Positions 7,981 through 15,368 of a stretch of DNA of 17,674 nucleotides are shown here, in pieces. Below the pieces are notes generated by a model that had not been told where the DNA came from, did not search any database, and was given only the letters and a program-made list of their open reading frames with translations. Every line of letters starts with the position of its first letter. Position 1 is the first letter of the stretch. The stretch covers positions 1-17,674 of the forward strand of contig DOFS01000071.1 of NCBI GenBank assembly GCA_003523945.1, given 5' to 3'. The position numbers and the translations under genes were made by a program. The stretch is from Nitrospiraceae bacterium. Its GTDB lineage: Bacteria > Nitrospirota > Nitrospiria > Nitrospirales > UBA8639.

Positions 7981-8133
7981 AACCAGAAGTCGGGTTTCCT
8001 GACTTGCGGATCATTGTTCCTCTGCGCCTTCTCATGGGCATACAACCCCACAATGGCTCTAGTGCAGATTCACTCCCCGCTGACAGTGGCGGCACCGTGC
8101 TGGATTTGCACCAGCTTCCCCGTTACAACCGTT
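7981..8133 (-). ncRNA. Cobalamin riboswitch upstream of btuB copy 1
   Basis: The minus strand carries the conserved cobalamin riboswitch core in order: GGGGAAGCTGGTGCAAATCC, then CAGCACGGTGCCGCCACTGTCA, GCGGGGAGTG, GCCATTG, GAAGGCGCAGAG, and a B12-box-like AAGTCAGGAAACCC at about 7991-8004. Bounds are set by the P1 stem, AACGGTTGT (8133-8125) against ACTTCTGGTT (7990-7981), with a bulged G and two U-U mismatches. It sits about 40 bases before the btuB start and should turn down btuB, cobB and the following synthesis genes when adenosylcobalamin is plentiful. No strong promoter is visible upstream, so some transcription may come through from btuB copy 2. Confidence 0.93.
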
Positions 8134-8249
8134 AACGTTCCGTTAAAGCACCCTCCTCCTTTGTAAATTGGTTCATAAAAAACGTTCCCCTGTTAACAAA
8201 CACACGAGAGCTGACCCACTGAGGCTTTTCCCTCACTCACCAGAACCTT

Positions 8250-10271
8250 TCAGGACTGCTCGCTCTCGACCGGAATATCAAAGCTGACTCGAATCCCACC
8301 AAATACGGATCGAACCGGTGTTCCGAAAAACAGAACTTCTTCATAATTGCGGTTCAGTAAATTATCTCCTCGAATATATCCCTGAATGGAGGGCGTAAAC
8401 TGGTATGAGGCCGCTACATTCAGCACATGAAAATCGGGTAGAGGTTGTTGATTCCCGGTCGTACTAAAACGTGATCCGACGTATCGAAGAATTACGGTAA
8501 CCACCAACGGCTCGATGGGTTGATAAGAAAGGGCTGCGCTTGCCTGATGAACCGGCCACCGGGGGAGCCGGGCCCCGGTCGTCAGATCTCGCGTCAGTGT
8601 ATAGGTATATTGGCCCTGAATATCGAGTTGTTTAAAAAACGGAGCATCTTTGATGACGATCCATTTCACACTAGACTCCCATCCCTGAGCCTTGGCGCTC
8701 CCGATATTCTGAGTACAAAACCCGAAGGTGGTGAAACCGGAACACCGGACGGGATCAAACCCACCCGTAATGAGTTGACGGTAGCGATTCCAAAAGTATC
8801 CCACACTGATCTTCACCCGATCCTCAAAGAAGGCTTGATCCACTCCAACGTCGAGACTTTGACTTTTCTCCGGTTGAAGAGTGGGATTGCCAAACTCAGG
8901 AAAAAATAATTCATTGATATTCGGCGCGCGAAAGCCTGTCGCATAACTGGCACGCAGCTTGGTTCCGGTTTCCTTCAGCAGATACCCCCCGGTCACCCGA
9001 TAGGTGGTCGAATCCCCGGCCCTGTTGTGGGAATCCTGCCGGATGCCCGCAGTGGCAAAGAATCGCTCCCACAGATCCAACTGGAGTTGGGCAAACCCTC
9101 CATGGCTTGAAACCGTTTTTTCAGAAAATTGCCCCTTATTGCTGCCTAATTGCTGTCGAAATTGGTAGCCCAGGGTCAAGAGCAACGGATCAACAATCCG
9201 AAAATTGTGCTGCCACTCAATTCTGTTACTTTTGGTGCGGATGTCAGAATTCAAGAAACTTCCAGGGACGGTTTCCAATCCGGTGGTCACGCTTTGTTGA
9301 TTATCTCCGGCCCGCGTAATGGCAGATTCTTGAGATCGTGAGAGAGTCAACCGCTGATCCCACCAGTCGGTAATAGGTTGGTAGTAATTTCCGCTAAACA
9401 CAAATTGAGTCGTAGAGGCACTGGATTTAAACACATCGAAAGGGCCGCCAAAGAGTGGATTAGCGGGATTGTCCTGATCGACATCGGTGTTGATCCATCG
9501 GAAGGCAAACTCAAATCGACCATTCTGGGGCAGGGACACTCCTATAAGGGAAGAGGCGGTCCAATTCCGGTAGGCATCCCGTTCACTTGCCCCCCGTTGA
9601 TAATTTACCGTGGAAAATCTGGCAGAATCCCATCGGGATAATGAAGCCGTAAAATCTACCGGTCCCGTTTTTCCTCCCACGCTCCCACCTTCCCGAACCG
9701 TGTTAAAGGAACCATACTCAACAAAAGTCCGTGCGGTGGGGGTACTGGTTCCTCGTTTGGTTTTGATATCCATGACTCCGCCCATGGCATCAGACCCCCA
9801 TAACATACTCTGGGACCCTCGGAGGATCGTCACCGACTCAAGATTGTCCGTCGTCAACATGCCGATGTTATATTCCCCAAGTGTGGCGCTATTCACCAAG
9901 GCCCCATCGATAAACACCAGGGTTTGTGAGGACGAACCTCCCCGAATACGTGCTGTCGCATTATTTCCAGGGCCACCCGAGGTAAACACGGCCAGACTCT
10001 GTCCTAATTGCAACGAGTCCGTCAGAAGGCGCGCATTCTGTTTTTTAAAATCCTGCTCAGATATGACTTCAACAGCACTGGTGAGTTTACTGAAGGGAAC
10101 AGGCGTTTTCGTTGCCGTGACGACAACCGGCTCCAGTTGAGAGACCGGTTCCATTTGCTCCCCATCCTGTGCGAGGGAAAGATCCGGCCAGATTCCATAC
10201 CAGGCGAGAACACACAACACCCAAGTGAGACAAGACCGGCCAAACAGAGAACGATATATAGACGTGGACAT
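8250..10271 (-). CDS. btuB: TonB-dependent vitamin B12/corrinoid outer-membrane receptor, copy 2
   Basis: This is a 673-residue TonB-dependent receptor and a close paralogue of the receptor encoded just downstream. The signal peptide (about 1-35, ending near LSLAQ) is followed by the TonB box region LEPVVVTATKTP (46-57), a plug with IRGGSSSQTLVFIDGALV and LRGSQSMLWGSDAMGGVMDIKT, and a barrel with the shared YATGFRAPNINELFFPEFGNPTLQPEKSQ and NLLNRNYEE segments. An external loop holds two cysteines (RCSGFTTFGFCTQN), also present in copy 1 (GCPPGFGFCAQN). The ATG is preceded by AAAGGGAGGTGG, and a cobalamin riboswitch lies directly upstream, which supports B12 or a related corrinoid as substrate. 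The C-terminus FDIPVESEQS lacks a final aromatic residue. Two diverged receptors may differ in preferred corrinoid; that is inference. Confidence 0.93.
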   Translation of the reverse strand: MSTSIYRSLFGRSCLTWVLCVLAWYGIWPDLSLAQDGEQMEPVSQLEPVVVTATKTPVPFSKLTSAVEVISEQDFKKQNARLLTDSLQLGQSLAVFTSGGPGNNATARIRGGSSSQTLVFIDGALVNSATLGEYNIGMLTTDNLESVTILRGSQSMLWGSDAMGGVMDIKTKRGTSTPTARTFVEYGSFNTVREGGSVGGKTGPVDFTASLSRWDSARFSTVNYQRGASERDAYRNWTASSLIGVSLPQNGRFEFAFRWINTDVDQDNPANPLFGGPFDVFKSSASTTQFVFSGNYYQPITDWWDQRLTLSRSQESAITRAGDNQQSVTTGLETVPGSFLNSDIRTKSNRIEWQHNFRIVDPLLLTLGYQFRQQLGSNKGQFSEKTVSSHGGFAQLQLDLWERFFATAGIRQDSHNRAGDSTTYRVTGGYLLKETGTKLRASYATGFRAPNINELFFPEFGNPTLQPEKSQSLDVGVDQAFFEDRVKISVGYFWNRYRQLITGGFDPVRCSGFTTFGFCTQNIGSAKAQGWESSVKWIVIKDAPFFKQLDIQGQYTYTLTRDLTTGARLPRWPVHQASAALSYQPIEPLVVTVILRYVGSRFSTTGNQQPLPDFHVLNVAASYQFTPSIQGYIRGDNLLNRNYEEVLFFGTPVRSVFGGIRVSFDIPVESEQS

Positions 10272-10276
10272 GATCC

Positions 10277-10299
10277 ACCTCCCTTTCGCTCGAAGGGGT
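10277..10299 (-). promoter_or_regulatory. Predicted ribosome-binding-site hairpin of btuB copy 2
   Basis: ACCCCTT on the minus strand (10299-10293) can pair with AAGG and GGT within the Shine-Dalgarno AAAGGGAGGTGG, with a 2-base bulge. The layout and nearly the same sequence occur before btuB copy 1, while the bases between this element and the riboswitch differ more. Conservation across the duplication supports a function in masking the ribosome-binding site. No energy calculation was possible. Confidence 0.5.
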
Positions 10300-10310
10300 T
10301 TTATGGAAGG

Positions 10311-10519
10311 GACTGATTGTTGGGTTTCCTGACTTGCGGATCCTGGCCCTTCTGCGCCTTCCCATCTCTAATAGTAAGGTGTGAAAAGTAAGGAGTACTC
10401 TCCCCACTCCTCACGGTTTACTCCCTACAGCTTCAGACAGTGGCCTATTGCAGAATCACTCCCCGCTGACAGTGGCGGCACCGTGCTGGATTTACACCAG
10501 CTTCCCCATCACAACCGTC
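10311..10519 (-). ncRNA. Cobalamin riboswitch upstream of btuB copy 2, with enlarged peripheral stem
   Basis: The core matches the cobalamin riboswitch: GGGGAAGCTGGTGTAAATCC, CAGCACGGTGCCGCCACTGTCA, GCGGGGAGTG, GGCCACTG, GGGAAGGCGCAGA and the B12-box-like AAGTCAGGAAACCC. P1 is formed by GACGGTTGT (10519-10511) and ACAATCAGTC (10320-10311) with a single bulged A. It differs from the btuB copy 1 riboswitch mainly by a 55-base hairpin between the GCCACTG segment and GGGAAGGCGC. It should repress btuB copy 2 at high B12. Confidence 0.94.
10374..10428 (-). repeat. 55-base imperfect hairpin inside the btuB copy 2 riboswitch
   Basis: Two 23-base arms (10428-10406 and 10396-10374 on the minus strand) face each other across a 9-base loop. 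Counting by eye, 17 pairs are Watson-Crick and 2 are G-U, with 4 mismatches. The first riboswitch has only a short hairpin here, TGGG/CCCA around an 8-base loop. It falls in the part of cobalamin riboswitches that is known to vary in length, so the core could still fold. Confidence 0.6.
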
Positions 10520-10545
10520 GATGTTCCGCTAAAGAACCCTCCTCC

Positions 10546-10574
10546 TTTATTGAATGAATAATTCGAATAGACAA
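10546..10574 (-). promoter_or_regulatory. Candidate sigma-70 promoter for the btuB copy 2 riboswitch
   Basis: TTGTCT (10574-10569) and AATAAA (10551-10546) are 17 bases apart, each matching four of six consensus bases. The predicted transcript would start near the GGAGGAGGG block just before the riboswitch. It lies downstream of the btuD stop. The match is modest. Confidence 0.3.
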
Positions 10575-10626
10575 TGTGAGACGACTCAGAACACTTTCCC
10601 CAGACCGGCTCCACCGCTTCACCCGA

Positions 10627-11457
10627 TCACACCGGCAACGACACCCTGGGTAATCCCGATTGCGGATGACGATCGACCAGAACCTGACACCCATAGATCG
10701 ATTCCAACAGATCGGGGCGCAGGACATCGCGAGGGGACCCAACCTCCACGATATGTCCCAGGTGTAACAGCATAAGCTGGTCACAGTATTGACTAGCCAG
10801 GTTCAAATCATGAGAGACCAGAATCACCGTCAGGCCGCGCTCCCGATTCAACCGCCGAAGAATTCGCGCAATATCCAACTGATGGTGCAAATCTAAAAAA
10901 GCCGTCGGTTCATCCAGCAGCAATACCTGAGGCTCCTGGGTAAGGGCACGGGCGATCACCGCCCGCTGACGCTCCCCTCCTGACACATCTGTAACAAGCC
11001 TGGCTCCCAAATGGAGGACGTCCAGGTCTTCCATGGCCTGGTGAGCGATTTGCCAATCATCAGCATCCTCCCAATGCCAACCTCCATAACCCTGATGATG
11101 TGGAAATCTTCCCATCAAGACCATTTCGGCAAGAGTAAACGGAAAAATCTGCAGCGTTTCCTGTGGAACTAACGCCACCTGCCTGGCCACGTCAGCTTGG
11201 GACAGGCGTGAAAGGGGATTCCCGAACAACTCAATCATGCCGGAGCGGGGACGAAGGACGCGAGCCAAAATCTTGAGTAAGGTACTTTTTCCAGAACCAT
11301 TGGGACCCAGAATGCCAAGAATTTTTCCGGAATCAATCGAACAGGTCAGGTCCTTCAGTACCACATCCGAGGTGTCGCGGAAACGAGAACCGTAGCCAAA
11401 AGTGACGTCTTGAAGCCCATACGCGGGGCCAGAGAGGAGTTGTCCAAGGTCCATCAT
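10627..11457 (-). CDS. btuD: Vitamin B12 ABC importer ATP-binding protein
   Basis: This is the cytoplasmic ATPase that powers the BtuCD-type importer. The 276 residues show a complete ABC set: Walker A GPNGSGKST (51-59), Q-loop Gln99 in LVPQE, signature VSGGERQR (158-165), Walker B VLLLDEPTAFLD (178-189) and H-loop His216 in LVSHD. The sequence belongs to the FepC/BtuD branch of importers for siderophores, heme and B12. Specificity is inferred from its place in the btuF-btuC-btuD unit behind a cobalamin riboswitch. The start overlaps the btuC stop; ATG at 11457 is followed directly by a second ATG at 11454. About 50 bases after the stop lies the candidate promoter of the next riboswitch unit; no clear terminator hairpin with a U-run was seen. 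Confidence 0.93.
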   Translation of the reverse strand: MMDLGQLLSGPAYGLQDVTFGYGSRFRDTSDVVLKDLTCSIDSGKILGILGPNGSGKSTLLKILARVLRPRSGMIELFGNPLSRLSQADVARQVALVPQETLQIFPFTLAEMVLMGRFPHHQGYGGWHWEDADDWQIAHQAMEDLDVLHLGARLVTDVSGGERQRAVIARALTQEPQVLLLDEPTAFLDLHHQLDIARILRRLNRERGLTVILVSHDLNLASQYCDQLMLLHLGHIVEVGSPRDVLRPDLLESIYGCQVLVDRHPQSGLPRVSLPV

Positions 11458-12641
11458 CCCATCCCCGCCCGGATGTTACGAGTCGTGAGCAGATATAAAA
11501 ACACCGGGCCGCCAACCAACGCCGTCACCACGCCGACAGGAAATTCACTTGGACTCAAGACTGTCCTCGCCAGCGTATCGGCCACCATCAGAAACATGCC
11601 TCCCACAAATCCGGCAGCAGGGAGTAAGAGTCGATGATCCGCACTCAAGACCAGACGGACGGCATGCGGCACGATCAGCCCGACAAACCCGATAATCCCG
11701 CTAAAACTCACGACTGCCCCCGTCAGCAGCGCAGCGGCAATAAACACCAGCTTTTTGACTCGCTCAACTTCTACCCCTAACGATCGAGCCGTTTCTTCAC
11801 CGAGGGTTAAAAGATTTAACGACTGTGCTTGTGTCGCCAAGACCATCAGACCGATTCCAAGATACACAGCTAGAAGTCCGAGTGTGGATACATCCGGTCC
11901 GGTTAACGATCCCATCAACCAGGCATACATCCCGAACGCCCGATTGGGGTCTGCCACACTGGTCAGAAACATGATAAACGCGGAAAAAATCGCATTCAGC
12001 ACCACACCGGCCAATAACAGCGTATAGATGGAAAAGCCATAGCCAACCGATGAAATGCGGTACATGATCAGCAAAGCCAGCAACGCACCGGCAAAAGCAC
12101 AGACCGGCAAAGCTGAAATGGTCCAAACGGAAATCCCCACGCCAAACAGCAGCGCAATAGCAGCCCCCAACGCCGCTCCACTGGAAATGCCGATGATAAA
12201 CGGATCAGCCAGGGGATTGCGCAACAAGGCCTGGAGGGCGACCCCAACCATGGCCAGACTCCCGCCAACGAAAAAGGCTAGTATCAAGCGGGGCAAGCGA
12301 ACTTGAAGCAGAATGACCGTTGTCGGATCTGTCCCGACACGAATAGATTCGGTTCCCAGGATTGTCCCCACCAGAATGGACCAGATCCGGGAGAATGAAA
12401 TAGGCTCAGTCCCAAATCCGAGGCAGACGATAAGGGCCACCACAGCGAGCAGAAACGCCCCCCCCACACAGAAGAGCCACCGGCGGATCGTGAGCGCCGG
12501 CAAGGAAGAAACTGGCAATGACTTAGGCAGAGGTGATTGCACCCATCCACTTGACGCCGTTGAGGATGGGGAAATGGTCAATGGGGGAACCTTTGCCATG
12601 GGTTTCACAAGCAGGGTTTTCTTCATGGGAGCAAAGAACAC
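11454..12641 (-). CDS. btuC: Vitamin B12 ABC importer permease (FecCD/BtuC family)
   Basis: This is the transmembrane subunit that carries corrinoid across the inner membrane with BtuD. It has up to 395 residues, with about ten hydrophobic segments after a hydrophilic, proline- and serine-rich N-terminal tail of roughly 50 residues. Family blocks include RLPRLILAFFVGGSLAMVGVALQALLRNPLADPFIIGISSGAALGAA, split over about residues 111-160, then LMGSLTG, GVEVERVKK, GIIGFVGLIVPHAVRL and DTLARTVLSPSEFPVGVVTALVGGPVFLYLL near the end. The longest reading starts at GTG 12641, but that codon is the edge of a 14-base palindrome. ATG 12626 (MKKTLLVKP) is an equally good or better start; no clear ribosome-binding site decides between them. 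It overlaps btuD. Confidence 0.93.
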   Translation of the reverse strand: MFFAPMKKTLLVKPMAKVPPLTISPSSTASSGWVQSPLPKSLPVSSLPALTIRRWLFCVGGAFLLAVVALIVCLGFGTEPISFSRIWSILVGTILGTESIRVGTDPTTVILLQVRLPRLILAFFVGGSLAMVGVALQALLRNPLADPFIIGISSGAALGAAIALLFGVGISVWTISALPVCAFAGALLALLIMYRISSVGYGFSIYTLLLAGVVLNAIFSAFIMFLTSVADPNRAFGMYAWLMGSLTGPDVSTLGLLAVYLGIGLMVLATQAQSLNLLTLGEETARSLGVEVERVKKLVFIAAALLTGAVVSFSGIIGFVGLIVPHAVRLVLSADHRLLLPAAGFVGGMFLMVADTLARTVLSPSEFPVGVVTALVGGPVFLYLLTTRNIRAGMG

Positions 12642-12654
12642 GATTGCGCAATCG
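12641..12654. repeat. 14-base perfect palindrome between btuF and btuC
   Basis: CGATTGCGCAATCG is its own reverse complement. It lies in the 76-base gap after btuF and covers the first base of the GTG that opens the longest btuC reading frame. It could be a small RNA hairpin near the btuC start or a protein-binding site; nothing in the sequence decides. Confidence 0.5.
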
Positions 12655-12717
12655 ACTCAGGGGCAAAAAAGGATAGCATTTTGTGTTGCCGGATCATGAT
12701 GAGCCATGCCAGATGTC

Positions 12718-13776
12718 TCAATTCGACAGGTCTTCCTGAGTCAACTCCGGGTGCAGGATCTTCACAAGTTGCTTCAAACCCTCAATGATTCGTGGACCGG
12801 GACGATTGAGGAGATCGCTATCGACCTGAAACAGCTTGCCGTGTTGGACTGCTGACAACATCGTCCACCGTTTCCATGAATCCTGTTCCGACTGAGGAAT
12901 CCCTTCCTGCCGGCCAGACGGGAACAACAGGATATCCGGATTTTGTCGTAGGACTTCTTCCATAGTCAGACGGGGATAGGGAGCGCTCGCGTGTTCTGCC
13001 GCATTTCTACCACCTGCCATCTCGATGAGGCGATGAATAAAACTTCCGGGACCCACCGTGATCAAAGGGTCAGAATTCAAGATATACAACAATTTGGGAC
13101 GAGGCAGGTCCACCAATCGATTCGATAATTCGCTTAATTCTTTCCGCATGAGGGTCGCTTGGGCATTCGCTTCTTGGGAACGTCCTACCATGCGCCCCAG
13201 CAACTGAATGTGAGCGAGAATGTCTTCCACCGTATGCGGGTCCAGAATAACGGTAGGAATCTTGAGTTGATCCAACTTATTGAGGAGGTCGGCGCGCAGG
13301 AATGATCGTGGCGCCAGCACCAGTTGTGGTTGCAGCCCCACAATCATCTCAAGATTGGGAGTGGCATACCCCACACGAGGCTTGGATAATGCTTCCGGAG
13401 GGAAATCGCAGAATTCGGTGACCCCGACAATTTCCTCATTCAACCCGATGGCAAAAAGAATTTCCGTAACACTTGGAGCAAGAGAGACGATACGCTGAGG
13501 GGCCTTGGCCAGGTAGAGTTTCCGGCCAAGATCATCCACAAACGTGCGTGGAGCCACATTGGCCATGAAGGGCATACCGGTTAAAATACCCTGTTGCCGC
13601 CGTTTCATCATCTCTCCATCAGAGGCTAAAGCCGAAACACCAGGAAACCCGAATAGGATGATCGCCCACCAGACCATGATCCCGCAGACCGCATGGCGTA
13701 TACACCTGCTCAAAATAAAAAATCCCCAAGGCTTACACAACCTTGAGGATTGCACCCGATTCTTCATCCTCACCAC
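12718..13776 (-). CDS. btuF: Periplasmic cobalamin-binding protein of the BtuFCD importer
   Basis: BtuF binds B12 in the periplasm and docks on BtuC. The 352-residue frame has a long basic N-terminal region and a hydrophobic segment ending in GFPGVSALA, a signal peptidase I type signal; no lipobox cysteine is seen. The mature part has the type III binding-protein pattern: RTFVDDLGRKLYL, RIVSLAPSVTEILFAIGL, VGVTEFCDFPPEA, a linking helix, LYILNSDPLITVGPGSFIHRLIEMAGGRNAA, and DSDLLNRPGPRIIEGL near the end. The outermost start is GTG (13776). ATG at 13767 has GGGGAAG eight bases upstream and is probably the real one. Cobalamin is favoured over siderophore as ligand because of the riboswitch immediately upstream and the neighbours. 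Confidence 0.92.
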   Translation of the reverse strand: MVRMKNRVQSSRLCKPWGFFILSRCIRHAVCGIMVWWAIILFGFPGVSALASDGEMMKRRQQGILTGMPFMANVAPRTFVDDLGRKLYLAKAPQRIVSLAPSVTEILFAIGLNEEIVGVTEFCDFPPEALSKPRVGYATPNLEMIVGLQPQLVLAPRSFLRADLLNKLDQLKIPTVILDPHTVEDILAHIQLLGRMVGRSQEANAQATLMRKELSELSNRLVDLPRPKLLYILNSDPLITVGPGSFIHRLIEMAGGRNAAEHASAPYPRLTMEEVLRQNPDILLFPSGRQEGIPQSEQDSWKRWTMLSAVQHGKLFQVDSDLLNRPGPRIIEGLKQLVKILHPELTQEDLSN

Positions 13777-13806
13777 TTCCCCAGCCCACGAGGGAACATT
13801 GGTCTT

Positions 13807-13967
13807 GGAACGAATGAGGTATTCTGGCTCCTGAGTTATAACCTACTATCCGCGCCTTCCCATCCGAATATCACAACCAGATCCGGACAGTGGCTCTCGC
13901 GGGGTTCGTCCTCAGTTACAGCGGCGGGACCGCGCGGGAATTACACCCGCTTCCCATCATTCATTCC
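13807..13967 (-). ncRNA. Cobalamin riboswitch upstream of btuFCD
   Basis: The minus strand has GGGAAGCGGGTGTAATTCCC, then GCGCGGTCCCGCCGCTGTAA, GAGCCACTGTCCGG, ATGGGAAGGCGCGG and the B12-box-like GGAGCCAGAATACC. P1 is a 10-pair stem, GGAATGAATG (13967-13958) with CATTCGTTCC (13816-13807), all paired with one G-U. It is more diverged from the two btuB riboswitches than those are from each other. After it, TTCCC and GGGAA can pair around a 10-base loop and cover the GGGGAAG ribosome-binding site of btuF, which suggests translational control. Confidence 0.94.
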
Positions 13968-13984
13968 GCGTATGTTTTTTGGAG

Positions 13985-14014
13985 AATGTAGGAGGGACGA
14001 AGCCGCTTTGTCAA
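13985..14014 (-). promoter_or_regulatory. Sigma-70 promoter for the btuF riboswitch transcript
   Basis: A perfect -35 TTGACA (14014-14009) is followed after 18 bases by TACATT (13990-13985; four of six consensus bases). The expected start near 13978 is just ahead of riboswitch P1, as a leader promoter should be. It begins only about ten bases past the tolC-like stop codon, with no obvious terminator between, so read-through from that gene is also possible. Confidence 0.65.
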
Positions 14015-14024
14015 GAAAAGAAGG

Positions 14025-15368
14025 TTAGTGAATGACCTGACCGGCGGCATTTTCCAGGCGAAACACGGCGCGCTGGTAAGAGAACAAGGCGTCCAGATAC
14101 TCCTCTTTGGTTTCCTGCGCCGCCCGTGCAGCATCCACTAACTCCAAAATCCCCAATTCCCCCTTTTCCCTCTCTTGTTGCGCCACGGTCAGCAACGTGA
14201 ATACTCGATCCAGGATACCCGTTTGGTACAACTCAACCATACGACGACCTTCAAGAAAGCGATTGTAAGCCCGTTCCAACTCATTCCGTGTCGTCATTTC
14301 GGCTTGCCGATAGTCGGCTTCCGCAACTTGAACGTCGGTTTCCGCTTGAAGAATACCCCCTTGATTTCGATTGAAAATCGGAAGCGGGACACTAACCCCG
14401 GCATTCCACTGTTGTTGGTTGTCCGGACCCTGTGGGCCTTGGAGCATCACTCCCAATCCCACCACGAGATCCGGATACTGAAATGCTCGAGCTAGTTTAA
14501 TCTCTGTTTTACGCTGAGCCAGTATAATCTGCTTGGCTCGCAGATCAGGCCGGGATTGGATCACGGAGTTGCGAAGCGCGCGAATGTCCGGCTCGACCCG
14601 ACGGTAAGCCAATGGTGTGGTGAGTTCCAACGTGGTCTCTGGTGGGACACCCAATAAAATGCGAAGATCCAGGGTTGCCTCCCCGAGCTCCCGGAGGTCT
14701 CTAATAACTTCCCGTTCCGTCCTGACCCCCAACAATTCCAGACGAATGCGTTTACGCTCACTGATGGCCTCTGAACGATCGGAAGCCACTTCCTTGATGA
14801 GCGTGTAAATACGGTCTTTAATCTTTTGATCGACTTCCAAATGATCCCGAATCACCCTGATGCGAAAATAGGTATCTTTCAGGGCAAAACTCACTTGGCG
14901 GACCGCATCCTCAAACTCTGCCTCGGCCCCCGCCTTACCCAGAGATGCACTTTCCATGCGATACCCCCGCTTCCCGGCGATGAGAAACAACTGGCTGACC
15001 TGAGGCATTACCCCCCCGCATCGAGACGGCGTACATCCTTGTGTAACCGAACTAAACAGTCCTACAGCCAGTTCAGGATTGGGAAATAATCCAGCCGTCA
15101 CTTGTCGGGCTTTCGCGGTTTGGATACCGAATTTGGCAACCAGCAATTGAAAATTATTTTGCAAAAACATTTTTAACGCTTCATCAAGACTTAACCGGAC
15201 GGGAGGTTGGTGCTCCCTTAAGCTCTCCCGAACAGCCTGTCCAAGAGCCTGATCCGGATGCCCCACGGCTATCCCGGCGTTAAAAATCATCATGAACACG
15301 ACCACGCACCTGAACCAACCTCTCCCTCGTTCCTGTCTGCTTCGCAATTCATTGAAATAGACAATCAT
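14025..15368 (-). CDS. TolC/CzcC-family outer-membrane efflux protein
   Basis: This is a predicted outer-membrane channel of the TolC superfamily, the class used with RND or ABC pumps and inner-membrane fusion proteins. Its 447 residues begin with a basic N-terminus and a hydrophobic stretch (CVVVFMMIFNAGIAVG), a likely signal peptide. RLSLDEALKMFLQNNFQLLVAK (about 58-79) and, in the second half, NAGVSVPLPIFNRNQGGI with long flanking helices are typical of the CzcC/CusC branch linked to metal efflux. Two cysteines, Cys112 and Cys117 (GCTPSRCGG), lie where the first barrel loop is expected. Start choice is firm: AGGAGG six bases before ATG. No pump or fusion-protein gene is beside it, and its leader has no riboswitch. 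Its link to B12 is unproven; read-through into btuF is possible. Confidence 0.88.
   Translation of the reverse strand: MIVYFNELRSRQERGRGWFRCVVVFMMIFNAGIAVGHPDQALGQAVRESLREHQPPVRLSLDEALKMFLQNNFQLLVAKFGIQTAKARQVTAGLFPNPELAVGLFSSVTQGCTPSRCGGVMPQVSQLFLIAGKRGYRMESASLGKAGAEAEFEDAVRQVSFALKDTYFRIRVIRDHLEVDQKIKDRIYTLIKEVASDRSEAISERKRIRLELLGVRTEREVIRDLRELGEATLDLRILLGVPPETTLELTTPLAYRRVEPDIRALRNSVIQSRPDLRAKQIILAQRKTEIKLARAFQYPDLVVGLGVMLQGPQGPDNQQQWNAGVSVPLPIFNRNQGGILQAETDVQVAEADYRQAEMTTRNELERAYNRFLEGRRMVELYQTGILDRVFTLLTVAQQEREKGELGILELVDAARAAQETKEEYLDALFSYQRAVFRLENAAGQVIH

Noticed and set aside
8142..8162. A possible leader mini-gene (AAGGAGG then GTG CTT TAA) before the btuB copy 1 riboswitch
   Set aside because: The start codon is missing at the same place in the copy 2 leader, so a translated leader is not conserved.
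8217..8240. Small inverted repeat (TGAGG/CCTCA) after btuB copy 2 as a terminator
   Set aside because: Only five pairs and no T-run next to it; a T-run further on is not attached to a stem.
9610..10140. A 176-codon plus-strand open frame inside btuB copy 2
   Set aside because: Antisense to the plug domain of a clear TonB-dependent receptor, with no recognisable product.
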